Assembly (NCBI RefSeq): GCF_029016485.1
Contig: NZ_CP092107.1
Location: 1,178,001-1,242,000 of the forward strand
Direction: 5' to 3'
Source of the DNA: Vibrio sp. JC009
GTDB taxonomy: Bacteria > Pseudomonadota > Gammaproteobacteria > Enterobacterales > Vibrionaceae
Length of the DNA stretch: 64,000 nt
Part shown: one piece after another, positions 40,990-49,261 of the stretch
Layout: the number at the start of each line of letters is the position of its first letter
Position numbering within the stretch: position 1 is the first letter of the stretch
The notes under the pieces: generated by a model
Told to the model about the DNA's origin: nothing
Databases searched by the model: none
The model's input: only the letters and a program-made list of their open reading frames with translations
Made by a program: the position numbers and the translations under genes

Positions 40990-42405
40990 ATGCATCTGGT
41001 CTGGTTTCGCAGAGATTTAAGAACTCTGGATAATACCGCGCTGGTTGAGGCAACGAAGAGCGGTCAGCCGGTGATTGCTTTGTATATTGCAACACCGGAG
41101 CAGTGGCAGGCGCATCAGCACTCTCCGGTTCAGGCGGATCTTATTCTGCGCCGTCTTAGTGAGCTTAAACAGCAGCTACAGAGTTTAAATATTCCGCTCT
41201 ATTACAGCGAGTGTCCGGACTATCAGAGCTCAGTAAAAGAGGTTTACCGTATCGCTTCAGAGCTGATGCGCAATGATCTGCCGGTCACAATACATTTCAA
41301 TCGTGAATATGAAGTTAACGAAGTCGGGAGGGATTCTGCGCTGGCTCGTCTTGCCAGCCAGGCTCATATTTCAGTCAAAAGCTATCATGACCGCTGCCAG
41401 TTTTCCCCCGGCACTGTTCTGACGAAACAGGGGGAGATGTTTAAAGTTTTTACCCCCTATAAGCGGCGGTGGCTGGAGATGTATTTTCAGGCCGGAGCGC
41501 AGGTTCAAAAACCAAAGCCGGTAGAAAAGGCGGAGTTGCAGGATATCGGCTGTCCGCTGTTTGATAAAAATCCGGTTTTTACTTACCCGAGAAAAAGCAG
41601 TGCAGCGTATCCGGTTTCCGATGACAGGATAATTGGCCTGCTACGAGGCTTCTGCTGTGAAAAGATCGACGCTTACCATCAGATCCGGGACTTTCCAGAA
41701 ATGGAAGGGACAAGCAGGCTGTCGCCATATCTGGCTATCGGGGCGCTTTCCGTGCGTCAGTGCCTTGCCAGAGTTTCACTAAAGCAGCCATTTTCTGAAG
41801 GGGCTTCGCGTTGGCTCGATGAGCTAATCTGGCGTGAGTTCTATATTCACCTGAGCGCAGCTATGCCTTCACTTAGTCGTGGTAAGCCCTTTCATTCCTG
41901 GGGCCGCTCAGTTTTATGGCAACAGAATGATAGCTGGTTTGAAGCCTGGAAACAGGGCAGGACAGGTTTTCCCATTGTGGATGCTGCCATGCGCCAACTG
42001 AGCCAGACCGGCTGGATGCATAACAGGTTGCGAATGATCACCGCCAGTTTTCTGGTGAAAGATTTGCTGGTGGACTGGCGCTGGGGAGAAGAGTGGTTTA
42101 TGAGTCAGCTTATTGATGGTGACTACGCCTCGAATAATGGTGGCTGGCAGTGGTGTGCGTCCACAGGCTGTGATGGTCAGCCCTATTTCCGGATATTTAA
42201 TCCGGTGACTCAGGGTGAAAAATTCGACCCCGGAGGTCAGTTTGTCCGCAGTTGGATTCCAGAACTGAAAGAGGTCCCGGACAAGTGCATTCATAAGCCC
42301 TGGCTCTGGCCAAACAGTACGCTGATCAATTATCCGCAGCCAATAGTTGATCACAAGATACAAAGAGAGATAGCCTTGGCAATGTACAAAAACGCAAAAG
42401 GATAG
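40990..42405 (+). CDS. phrB: Deoxyribodipyrimidine photolyase
   Basis: A 471-residue class I CPD photolyase, which repairs UV-made cyclobutane pyrimidine dimers with blue light. The N-terminal alpha/beta domain begins MHLVWFRRDLRTLDNTALVE. The FAD-binding helical domain has the signatures GTSRLSPYLAIGALSVRQC, WLDELIWREFYIHLS, DAAMRQLSQTGWMHNRLRM and DYASNNGGWQWCASTGCD. The tryptophans that carry electrons to FAD are present. GGAGG lies six bases before the ATG. It ends five bases before the L,D-transpeptidase start. Confidence 0.95.
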   Translation: MHLVWFRRDLRTLDNTALVEATKSGQPVIALYIATPEQWQAHQHSPVQADLILRRLSELKQQLQSLNIPLYYSECPDYQSSVKEVYRIASELMRNDLPVTIHFNREYEVNEVGRDSALARLASQAHISVKSYHDRCQFSPGTVLTKQGEMFKVFTPYKRRWLEMYFQAGAQVQKPKPVEKAELQDIGCPLFDKNPVFTYPRKSSAAYPVSDDRIIGLLRGFCCEKIDAYHQIRDFPEMEGTSRLSPYLAIGALSVRQCLARVSLKQPFSEGASRWLDELIWREFYIHLSAAMPSLSRGKPFHSWGRSVLWQQNDSWFEAWKQGRTGFPIVDAAMRQLSQTGWMHNRLRMITASFLVKDLLVDWRWGEEWFMSQLIDGDYASNNGGWQWCASTGCDGQPYFRIFNPVTQGEKFDPGGQFVRSWIPELKEVPDKCIHKPWLWPNSTLINYPQPIVDHKIQREIALAMYKNAKG

Positions 42406-42409
42406 GTTG

Positions 42410-43315
42410 ATGAAGTTTCGAGGTGTCATCGCTTTAGCCGGAATGGTATTGAGCAGTCTGGTCAATGCTGCCAGTTACCCGCTTCCTACTGATGGCAGTC
42501 AAATGGTAGGTAAGCTGCAAAACCATGTAGTTAAGCAGGGTGAAACTCTGGCGCAAGTTGCCAAACAATATGATGTGGGCTTCCTTTCGCTAATGGCCGC
42601 AAACAAAGGGGTCGACCCGTTCCTGCCTGATGGCGGGACTATTCTGACTATCCCTTCTCAGTTTATTCTGCCCACAGAAACCCGGGAAGGTATCGTCATC
42701 AACCTTGCCGAACTGCGTCTGTATTACTTCGATAAAAATGAACCTGTTGTTCATATCTTTCCGGTGGGCATTGGTCGTATTGGGCGTGATACCCCGGTAA
42801 TGACCACCTATGTAAATGAAAAAATTGCCCACCCGACCTGGACTCCTACGGATAATATTCGTAAGGAATACCTTGGCAAAGGCATAGAACTGCCTGACGT
42901 TGTACCCGCCGGTCCGAATAACCCGCTGGGAGAATACGCCATGCGCCTTGCGCACGGGGTTGGTGAGTACTTAATCCACGGCACCAATAAGAACTTTGGC
43001 ATCGGCCTGCGCGTCAGCTCCGGTTGTATTCGTATGGAGCCGCCTCATATTGAATGGCTGTTTAGTCAGGCTAAGCGGGGTGAGAAAGTGCAGGTGGTCA
43101 ATAACCCAATCAAAATTGCCCTGGAGCCAGACCGGTCTGTATTTATAGAAGTACACGAACCACTAACCGACAGCAAAGGAAACAAAGATCCGCTGCAAAT
43201 GCCGGTAGAGCTTGAGTGGTGGATGGATGAGTTTGGGTATCCGATGACTAAGGCAAGAGCGGCTGTTCTGGTGCAGAGCGGGGTGCCTACTGAGGTTGCG
43301 GGGCCGAATCTTTAA
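42410..43315 (+). CDS. Periplasmic L,D-transpeptidase (YkuD/ErfK family)
   Basis: A 301-residue secreted enzyme with a signal peptide (VIALAGMVLSSLVNAA, cleavage near residue 20). A LysM domain follows (about residues 38-85, HVVKQGETLAQVAKQYDVGF), and then the YkuD catalytic domain with YLIHGTNKNFGIG and the active cysteine motif RVSSGCIRM. Such enzymes make 3-3 peptidoglycan links or tether lipoprotein Lpp to the wall. A lpp gene is next door in convergent direction, which supports a role in Lpp attachment. The start codon is ATG 42410, five bases after the photolyase stop. Confidence 0.93.
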   Translation: MKFRGVIALAGMVLSSLVNAASYPLPTDGSQMVGKLQNHVVKQGETLAQVAKQYDVGFLSLMAANKGVDPFLPDGGTILTIPSQFILPTETREGIVINLAELRLYYFDKNEPVVHIFPVGIGRIGRDTPVMTTYVNEKIAHPTWTPTDNIRKEYLGKGIELPDVVPAGPNNPLGEYAMRLAHGVGEYLIHGTNKNFGIGLRVSSGCIRMEPPHIEWLFSQAKRGEKVQVVNNPIKIALEPDRSVFIEVHEPLTDSKGNKDPLQMPVELEWWMDEFGYPMTKARAAVLVQSGVPTEVAGPNL

Positions 43316-43328
43316 AGGACTTGCAAAT

Positions 43329-43366
43329 AAAAATGCCGCACAGAAAAACCTGCGCGGCATTTTTTA
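43329..43366. terminator. Bidirectional terminator between ldt and lpp
   Basis: Stem AAAATGCCGC/GCGGCATTTT, with an inner loop of about 15 bases and T runs on both strands. Confidence 0.92.
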
Positions 43367-43381
43367 TAAATTTAGCTTGTC

Positions 43382-43684
43382 TTACTTAGTATACGACTGA
43401 GCGATATTATCGATACGCTCGTTAGCGCGCTCTGCTTCTGCCTGAGCTGCCATTGCTGCCTGCTTCGCATCTGCTGCCCTGGAAAGTGCGCTGCGAGCAT
43501 CAGCACTTGCTGAGACTGCTGTGCTCTGAGCTGATTTCAGAGCCGTGACTTCCTGGCTTAGCTGCGCCACTTTTGAGCTTAGTTCGTTTAGCTGGTTAGT
43601 TGTTGCCTGGTCCGGACCTGATGCACAACCTGCCAGTAGCACAACTGAGCTTAAACCTGCTGCAAGCATTAACTTCTTGTTCAT
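43382..43684 (-). CDS. lpp: Major outer membrane lipoprotein Lpp
   Basis: A 100-residue precursor. The signal MNKKLMLAAGLSSVVLLAGC ends in the lipobox LLAGC, so Cys20 is lipidated. The mature part is a heptad-repeat helix rich in Ala, Ser and Gln, made of repeated 11-residue patterns, and ends in YTK, where the terminal Lys can be joined to peptidoglycan by an L,D-transpeptidase. AAGGAG lies five bases before ATG 43684; an upstream ATG at 43714 would bury this site in the coding region. Confidence 0.94.
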   Translation of the reverse strand: MNKKLMLAAGLSSVVLLAGCASGPDQATTNQLNELSSKVAQLSQEVTALKSAQSTAVSASADARSALSRAADAKQAAMAAQAEAERANERIDNIAQSYTK

Positions 43685-43966
43685 GTTAACTCCTTGTATT
43701 TTTCTGGGGATCACCAGGACTCAGTTATAAATTTATGATCCTGATAATTTCCTAGTTTAGCGCGAAAAATACTGAAAACCAGTGATATCAGTATCTTGTA
43801 TGAAAAAAAGTATCAATCCGAGAGGTTGGTACTTTTTTTGAATAATTTTCTGCCAGAACCTAAGCTCTAATGCACTTGCACAGTAGCATTTCTAGTGTGA
43901 CCTTTGCCCCCTTTTGAGTTAGAATGTCGCGCTATTTTTCACCAGTTATGAATATCGGAGCGTCCA

Positions 43967-45301
43967 TTGCAATTTAAAGAGTTAGGTCTAGATAATCGCT
44001 TATTAAAGAACCTTAATCATTATGACTTCAAAAAAGCGACTGAAATCCAGCAGCAAGCGATACCTGTCGCTATTGCAGGAAAGGATTTGCTTGCGTCATC
44101 TAAAACAGGGTCTGGTAAAACGCTGGCTTTTGTTTTACCGGTTCTTCATAAAGCGTTAAAAACCAAGGCTTTCTCTGCAAAGGATCCTCGTGCTGTTATC
44201 CTTGCGCCAACCCGTGAACTGGCTAAGCAGGTTTATGGTGAGCTTCGTAGCATGCTGGGTGGTCTCTCTTATACTGCAGCTCTGATCTTAGGTGGTGAGA
44301 ATTTTAACGATCAGGTTAAAGCGCTGCGCCGTTTTCCTAAATTTATCGTTGCGACTCCGGGACGTCTGGCTGACCACCTTGAGCACCGCTCTCTGTTTTT
44401 AGATGGTGTGGATACACTGATCCTGGATGAAGCCGACCGTATGCTGGATCTTGGCTTTGCACCTGAGCTGCGACGCATTCACAATGCTGCGAAGCACAGA
44501 CGCCGTCAAACACTAATGTTTTCAGCAACGCTGGACCACGCTGAAGTGAACGATATCGCATCAGAAATGCTCAATGAGCCGAAGCGAATCTCCATTGGTG
44601 TTTCTAACGAAGAACATAAAGACATTACTCAGTCTTTCTACCTTTGTGACCACCTGGATCATAAAGAGGCGATTCTGGAACGTATTATCAGCGAAGCCGA
44701 ATACCGCCAGATCATCATCTTTACTGCGACACGTGCTGATACAGACAGGCTGACTAAAGAGCTGAACGAGAAGAAGCTGAAGGCTGTTGCTCTGAGCGGA
44801 AACCTGAACCAGACTCAGCGTAATGCCATTATGAGCCAGTTTGAGCGCGCGGTTTATAAGATTCTGGTGACCACCGATGTGGCTTCCCGTGGTCTGGATA
44901 TCGCCAATGTGACCCATGTAATTAACTTTGATATGCCAAAGCATACAGAAGAATATGTCCACCGTGTTGGTCGTACCGGCCGTGCTGGTAACAAAGGTAC
45001 AGCGATTTCACTTGTGGGACCAAAAGACTGGGACAGCTTTAAGCGCGTGGAAGCCTTCCTGCAGCAATCCATTGAGTTCTCTGTGCTGGACGGACTGAAA
45101 GGCAAGTTTAAAGGCCTTAAGGCTAAGAAACCTGGCTTTAAGAAAGGTAAACCTGCGATGAAGTCGCAAAACAGCAAGGTTAAGCGCACAACTAAGAAGC
45201 CGGCCAAGCGAGATAAAGGCTTTTACCAGAATGTGGCTGTTGGTGATTCTGTATTTATCCCTAAGAAGAAGAAACCTGTTAAGCCTGAGTCAGAAGAGTA
45301 A
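43967..45301 (+). CDS. DEAD-box ATP-dependent RNA helicase
   Basis: A 444-residue helicase with every family motif: Q motif KKATEIQQQAIP, Walker A SSKTGSGKT, PTRELAKQV, TPGRLADH, DEAD in LILDEADRML, SAT in MFSATLDH, and the C-terminal ARGLDI-type motif VASRGLDIANV and HRVGRTGRAG. A lysine-rich tail of about 70 residues follows, like SrmB/RhlE-type ribosome assembly helicases. The start is TTG 43967: GGAG lies six bases before it and the next ATG would cut off the Q motif. It ends at a strong terminator. Confidence 0.93.
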   Translation: MQFKELGLDNRLLKNLNHYDFKKATEIQQQAIPVAIAGKDLLASSKTGSGKTLAFVLPVLHKALKTKAFSAKDPRAVILAPTRELAKQVYGELRSMLGGLSYTAALILGGENFNDQVKALRRFPKFIVATPGRLADHLEHRSLFLDGVDTLILDEADRMLDLGFAPELRRIHNAAKHRRRQTLMFSATLDHAEVNDIASEMLNEPKRISIGVSNEEHKDITQSFYLCDHLDHKEAILERIISEAEYRQIIIFTATRADTDRLTKELNEKKLKAVALSGNLNQTQRNAIMSQFERAVYKILVTTDVASRGLDIANVTHVINFDMPKHTEEYVHRVGRTGRAGNKGTAISLVGPKDWDSFKRVEAFLQQSIEFSVLDGLKGKFKGLKAKKPGFKKGKPAMKSQNSKVKRTTKKPAKRDKGFYQNVAVGDSVFIPKKKKPVKPESEE

Positions 45302-45320
45302 CTCTCTCTTTTGTCGAATA

Positions 45321-45352
45321 AAAACCGGAGATCAGTATCTCCGGTTTTTTTA
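45321..45352 (+). terminator. Rho-independent terminator after the helicase gene
   Basis: Perfect 11-bp stem AAACCGGAGAT/ATCTCCGGTTT with a CAGT loop, followed by TTTTTT. Confidence 0.95.
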
Positions 45353-45467
45353 TAAATATGTGAACATTAAGTTAATTTCCTTCCGGCTCTGCTTTTCTAT
45401 TCACAGAAATTATGCAAATTTAAGCGCAAAATCTCCTTTAATATCAATGTAGAAAGGAGAAAGTGCC

Positions 45468-45839
45468 ATGTATCGTCAACTATCAGAAGAGAAGCGTTTG
45501 CAGATCTGGGCGATGCGTAAAGAGGGCAAGAATCAGTCAGATATTGCCAAGTACCTGAATATTCACCGATCCACTGTTAGCAGAGAGCTTGCCCGTAACT
45601 CAGGCCCGTATGGGTATGAACCGCAACTGGCTCAGCGGATGGCGGCCTATCGTAAAAAATTTCACACACAGATCGTGGAGAAACAGTATGAAGAGCTGCT
45701 GGATGGGCTCATTCATATGGGGCTGAACAAAGAGCAGTGTCAGGAATTCATTCTTCATCACCACCCGGAAATCACCATTGAGCAGCTTAATGAGCTTATT
45801 GACGCCTGTGTGAACGAATCAGAACAGAAAATGTTATAA
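45468..45839 (+). CDS. Orphan IS30-type helix-turn-helix protein
   Basis: A 123-residue protein. Residues 1-45 match the HTH_38 domain found at the N-terminus of IS30 transposases (RLQIWAMRKEGKNQSDIAKY, then HRSTVSRELARNSGPYGY). The rest is a charged helical part (YEELLDGLIHMGLNKEQCQE) with no DDE catalytic domain. The stop is genuine, and no transposase remnant or inverted repeats follow. It is therefore likely a small DNA-binding regulator derived from a transposase. AAGGAG lies before the ATG. A CRP-like site and four copies of an 11-bp repeat begin right after its stop. Confidence 0.82.
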   Translation: MYRQLSEEKRLQIWAMRKEGKNQSDIAKYLNIHRSTVSRELARNSGPYGYEPQLAQRMAAYRKKFHTQIVEKQYEELLDGLIHMGLNKEQCQEFILHHHPEITIEQLNELIDACVNESEQKML

Positions 45840-45842
45840 ATA

Positions 45843-45858
45843 TGTGACCGGTTTCACG
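45843..45858. promoter_or_regulatory. CRP-like site 1
   Basis: TGTGACCGGTTTCACG fits the CRP consensus TGTGA-N6-TCACA at nine of ten positions. It begins four bases after the orphan HTH gene and ends two bases before the first 11-bp repeat. Confidence 0.65.
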
Positions 45859-45859
45859 T

Positions 45860-46004
45860 GTTGCACTTGCTCTGTCCACCGAATTTTTCGTGTCAGACGG
45901 TTTGTTGCACTTGCCTGTTCATTGCACGCGAGAGAAAGGATTTCTGGTTATTTTTGTGTTGCACTTGCTCTGAAATGTAATCCCGGAACTTTTGTTGCAC
46001 TTGC
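45860..46004 (+). repeat. Four direct copies of GTTGCACTTGC
   Basis: The 11-mer GTTGCACTTGC occurs with no mismatch at 45860-45870, 45904-45914, 45958-45968 and 45994-46004, all in one orientation, at distances of 44, 54 and 36 bp. The DNA between the copies is unrelated, so they are sites and not a duplicated segment. There is no gene in 45840-46156. They may bind a regulator, perhaps the adjacent orphan HTH protein, or be repeated elements of a small RNA. Confidence 0.75.
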
Positions 46005-46069
46005 TACTGGTTTATTTGCTGGCTGCGTGTAAGTTATTGATATTTAATGAAATACACTTAATTTTTGGG

Positions 46070-46085
46070 TGTGATCAATATCACG
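46070..46085. promoter_or_regulatory. CRP-like site 2, before the VOC-dhaK operon
   Basis: TGTGATCAATATCACG fits TGTGA-N6-TCACA at nine of ten positions. It lies 72 bp before the first start codon of the operon, a usual distance for CRP activation. Confidence 0.75.
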
Positions 46086-46156
46086 TTTTTATTTCCTCTG
46101 GCTCTTTATATTTAACTCACCGCTAAGGTTGAAGGTAAAAAGATAAGGAGCAAGGA

Positions 46157-46471
46157 ATGAAAAAATTTAACCATGTGGGCATTCCAACGACAGCAGAACA
46201 TAAAGGTGAAGTCTTCTCTGAAGATATGGGCCTGTATGTGACCGACTTTATGAACAGTGAAAACCGTATTGAATGGTTGCGCTTTGCTGAAGGCAGTCCT
46301 ATGCCGGAAGAGCTGAAAACGACAGCACATGTGGCTTATGAAGTGGATGACCTGGAAGAAGCGATGAAGGGCAAGAAAGTACTGATGGAACCCTTTAATG
46401 CCAGTGATACCCTGAAAATTGCATTTGTAATGGAAGATGAAGCACCGGTAGAGCTGATGCAGTTTGTCTGA
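46157..46471 (+). CDS. VOC-superfamily (glyoxalase-like) protein
   Basis: A 104-residue protein with the vicinal-oxygen-chelate fold pattern: MKKFNHVGIPTTAEHKGEVF at the start, where the His could bind a metal, then HVAYEVDDLEEAMKGKKVLM, and a final strand APVELMQFV with a Glu in metal-ligand position. VOC enzymes isomerise, epimerise or lyse small carbonyl or hydroxy-acid compounds. It leads the operon with dhaK and dhaL, so it may act on the same sugar or its phosphate, for example as an epimerase or isomerase. This role is inferred from context only. A good AAGGAG lies before the ATG. Confidence 0.75.
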   Translation: MKKFNHVGIPTTAEHKGEVFSEDMGLYVTDFMNSENRIEWLRFAEGSPMPEELKTTAHVAYEVDDLEEAMKGKKVLMEPFNASDTLKIAFVMEDEAPVELMQFV

Positions 46472-46552
46472 CTGAAACAAACCAATACAAAAAAGGCAGA
46501 TCCGAAATAAAACAAAACTGCCTAATCCAATAACGTGAAAGAGTACCCGATA

Positions 46553-47548
46553 ATGAAAAAATTTATTAACAACGCAGAAAACCTCACTACTGAACTTCTT
46601 CAGGGCTATGCGATGACTTTCCCTAAAAAAGTAAAAATCATCTCTGAAAAGATTGTTGCCCGTGTTACACCAAAAGACCCAAATAAAGTGGCCATCGTCA
46701 CTTTAGGTGGTGCTGGTCATGAGCCTGCGTTAAGCGGTTATGTTGGTGAAGGTATGCTGGATTACTCAGTCGTGGGCGACATCTTTGCAGCTCCTGGTGC
46801 ACCTAAGGTATTTGAGGCTCTGAAAATGGCTGACTGCCCGGCAGGCGTGCTGTTTATCGTGCTTAACCATGAAGGTGATGTGATGTCTGCCAACATGGCG
46901 ATGGAAATGGCGAAGCGTGAAGGCATTAATGTGAAAATGCTGCTGACTCACGAAGATATCAGCGCCGGTCTTGATGCGGATGTGAAAGACCGCCGTGGTC
47001 TTGCCGGATGCGTGCCAGTTTACAAGATCGCTGGTGGTGCCGCTGAAGCGGGTCTTTCTCTGGATGAGGTTTACCGTGTTGCTGAAAAATTCAACCAGAG
47101 CATGGCAACGCTTGCAGTGGCTATGAGTAACGCCACTCACCCTCAGTCAGGTATGGAAATTGGTGATCTGGCGGCTGATGAGATGGAAATCGGTATGGGT
47201 CAGCATGGTGAAGGCGGTGGCGGCCGCATGAAGATCCAGACAGCGGATGATACGGCAAACATTATGCTTGATCAGGTATGTAAAGCCATTGATCTTAAGG
47301 CTGGCGATGATCTTATGCTGATGATTAACGGCTCAGGTGCCACCACTCTGATGGAAATGTTTATTGTGGCCCGCGCTTGTCACCTGTCTTTGCAGGAAAA
47401 ACAGGCAACGGTCGCCCGCTCTAAAGTTGAAGAAATCTTGACGGTTCAGGAAATGGCCGGATTCCAGATGTGTATCGGTAAGTTTGACAGCGAAACACTG
47501 ACATTCTGGGATGCACCATGTAACGCTCCTTACTGGACCCAGCAGTAA
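46553..47548 (+). CDS. dhaK: DhaK-type dihydroxyacetone kinase subunit
   Basis: A 331-residue DhaK homologue. It has LGGAGHEPALSGYVGEGML with His56, and GMGQHGEGGGGRMKI with His218; both histidines have the numbers of E. coli DhaK, where His218 binds the ketone of dihydroxyacetone covalently. Two details differ from the standard enzyme: GGAGHEP where GGSGHEP is usual, and HGEGGGGR in place of HGEPGxxR, so the substrate may be another short ketose. No DhaM phosphotransfer gene is nearby. I choose ATG 46553 over GTG 46535. It lies 81 bp after the VOC gene. Confidence 0.88.
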   Translation: MKKFINNAENLTTELLQGYAMTFPKKVKIISEKIVARVTPKDPNKVAIVTLGGAGHEPALSGYVGEGMLDYSVVGDIFAAPGAPKVFEALKMADCPAGVLFIVLNHEGDVMSANMAMEMAKREGINVKMLLTHEDISAGLDADVKDRRGLAGCVPVYKIAGGAAEAGLSLDEVYRVAEKFNQSMATLAVAMSNATHPQSGMEIGDLAADEMEIGMGQHGEGGGGRMKIQTADDTANIMLDQVCKAIDLKAGDDLMLMINGSGATTLMEMFIVARACHLSLQEKQATVARSKVEEILTVQEMAGFQMCIGKFDSETLTFWDAPCNAPYWTQQ

Positions 47549-47557
47549 CTTGTAGGT

Positions 47558-47646
47558 TGCTGCACCAACCGGGGTTTGGTGCAGCACATTCCTAAGCTCC
47601 CTATCTCTTACACAAAAATGCGCGTGTGGCGTAGGGAGTCTTTTTG
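47558..47646 (+). promoter_or_regulatory. Two hairpins between dhaK and dhaL
   Basis: First an 11-bp stem, TGCTGCACCAA/TTGGTGCAGCA (47558-47568 with 47576-47586) with a seven-base loop. Then CTCCCTA pairs with TAGGGAG (47597 to 47638), enclosing an inner ACAC/GTGT pairing, and is followed by TTTTT at 47641. The first may stabilise the dhaK message; the second looks like a weak terminator or attenuator inside the operon. Confidence 0.6.
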
Positions 47647-47682
47647 CCCGAATTTAAGGGCAAATAAGTCAGGAGGAGAATC

Positions 47683-48318
47683 ATGACTGTATTTAATCAG
47701 GATTTGTTATTCGGCATGTTTGAAACTGCAGCCAAAAATATTGAGGCTCAGGCACAACTGCTAAATGAACTGGACGGAAAAACCGGTGACGGAGACCACG
47801 GCACAACCATGCTGCGTGTTTGTCACTGTATTGAAGACGCTTTGCACAAAGAGCCTGAAGCCTGGAGTAAGCAGGTGGATGAGCTTGGCTGGGCCATTAT
47901 GAGTCAGGACGGGGGATCAGCAGGAATGCTGGTGGGAAACCTGTTTATGGGAATTGGCTCAGGTCTGACGGAAGAAGAGTTGCCGCCGGAGAAAGCTGCC
48001 GCTGCGATCAAAAGTGGTGTTGACCGGGTCGTGCAGTTCAGCGGTGCTCATCAGGGTGATAAGACCATGTTAGATGCTCTGATCCCGGCAGCAGAAGCGC
48101 TGGAGAAAGAGGCCGTTTCAGGTGCTGACCTTGAAACCATGTTTGAGTCCGCCGCCAGGGCCGCCCGTGAGGGGGCTGAGGCAACCAAAGAGATGGTGCC
48201 GACCCGTGGCCGCGCTAAAAACATGGGAGAAAAAGCGGTTGGCTATATCGACCCGGGCGCGACAAGCATGGCGATTTTGTTTGAGTCGTTTAATCAGGCA
48301 ATTCACGAAAAGCATTAA
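47683..48318 (+). CDS. dhaL: DhaL-type kinase subunit
   Basis: A 211-residue DhaL homologue, the nucleotide-binding half of dihydroxyacetone kinase. The metal-nucleotide site reads LDGKTGDGDHGTTMLR, with Asp31, Asp36 and Asp38, followed by the loop SQDGGSAGMLVGNLFMGIG and GDKTMLDALIPAAEAL. These match E. coli DhaL in order and spacing. Without a DhaM partner in the operon the enzyme may use ATP directly or borrow a PTS protein encoded elsewhere. AGGAGG stands seven bases before the ATG. It is separated from dhaK by two hairpins. Confidence 0.9.
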   Translation: MTVFNQDLLFGMFETAAKNIEAQAQLLNELDGKTGDGDHGTTMLRVCHCIEDALHKEPEAWSKQVDELGWAIMSQDGGSAGMLVGNLFMGIGSGLTEEELPPEKAAAAIKSGVDRVVQFSGAHQGDKTMLDALIPAAEALEKEAVSGADLETMFESAARAAREGAEATKEMVPTRGRAKNMGEKAVGYIDPGATSMAILFESFNQAIHEKH

Positions 48319-48365
48319 TTAAGTTCTGTATTGCACGGAACAAAAAGAATTCAGAGGAAAAAACA

Positions 48366-49250
48366 ATGGCAGATAATGATGGCCTAAAAGCCGGAAAAGA
48401 TTATGGATTAGACCGGCCTGTAGAGCAGAAGGCGTTTCATGTAAAAGGCATGGATCATGTGGACTGGGGGATGAAAGACAGATTAAGCCGCATCTTCCGG
48501 CCGGACACCGGTAAAACCGTAATGCTGGCATTTGACCACGGCTATATGGCCGGGGCGATGTCAGGACTGGAAAGAATGGACTTAACCATTGAACCTTTAG
48601 CGCCATATGCCGATGCGCTGATGGCAACCCGTGGAGCGCTGAGAAGCTGCATCCAGCCAATACACAATAAGCCGGTGATTCTGCGGGCAAGCGCAGGCAG
48701 CACAGTACTGAAGGATGATATGAGCCATGAGGTGGTCGGGGTTGATATTGATGATGCCGTCCGAATTAATGCGTCATGTCAGGCAGTTCAGGTGTTTGTG
48801 GGGGCAAATGGTGAATGCTCAAGCTTGCAAAATTTGGTGAACACCATAGATGCCGGTGCGCGTTTAGGTATTCCGACACTGGGCGTTACCGCCGTGGGTA
48901 AAGAGATGGAGCGTACCCCCCGTTACTTTATGCTGGCAACCCGTGTGCTAGCTGAACTGGGCGCTCAGATTGTCAAAACCTACTACTGTGATGACTTTGA
49001 AAAAGTGGTTGCGGCATGTCCGGTTCCTATTGTGGTTGCCGGTGGTAAGAAGCTGCCTGAACTGGATGCACTAAAACTGGCTTACCGTTCTATTCAGTCA
49101 GGTGCTGCCGGCGTGGATATGGGCCGTAACGTATTCCAGGCAGAAAACCCGGTGGCAATGATTAAAGCAGTAAGCGGTGTGGTTCATGACGGACTGACCG
49201 CAGAGCAGGCTCTAGATCTATATCAAACTGAAAAAAGCATTCAGGCTTAA
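48366..49250 (+). CDS. LsrF-like class I aldolase/thiolase (DhnA family)
   Basis: A 294-residue TIM-barrel enzyme close to LsrF: MKDRLSRIFRPDTGKTVMLA, AFDHGYMAGAMSGLERMDL, then GAQIVKTYYCDDFEKVVAAC, VPIVVAGGKKLPELDALKLA and GVDMGRNVFQAENPVAMIKA. The lysine in VKTYYC is the likely Schiff-base residue. LsrF cleaves a phosphorylated AI-2 derivative (a five-carbon phospho-diketone) with CoA. Here there is no lsrACDBGKR set, but a DhaK/DhaL pair that could phosphorylate the substrate. The enzyme may therefore split another ketose phosphate. AGAGGA lies before the ATG. Confidence 0.85.
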   Translation: MADNDGLKAGKDYGLDRPVEQKAFHVKGMDHVDWGMKDRLSRIFRPDTGKTVMLAFDHGYMAGAMSGLERMDLTIEPLAPYADALMATRGALRSCIQPIHNKPVILRASAGSTVLKDDMSHEVVGVDIDDAVRINASCQAVQVFVGANGECSSLQNLVNTIDAGARLGIPTLGVTAVGKEMERTPRYFMLATRVLAELGAQIVKTYYCDDFEKVVAACPVPIVVAGGKKLPELDALKLAYRSIQSGAAGVDMGRNVFQAENPVAMIKAVSGVVHDGLTAEQALDLYQTEKSIQA

Positions 49251-49261
49251 GGAAGGCGAAT

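Noticed and set aside
45860..46004. Four GTTGCACTTGC units as a CRISPR array or sigma-54 promoters
   Set aside because: The unit is only 11 bp, spacing is irregular (44, 54, 36 bp) and no cas gene is near. For sigma-54 the spacing between the GC and TGC elements is wrong and the GG of the -24 box is missing.
46083..46156. Short leader peptide before the VOC gene
   Set aside because: No ATG or GTG with a ribosome-binding site and in-frame stop is seen in this leader.
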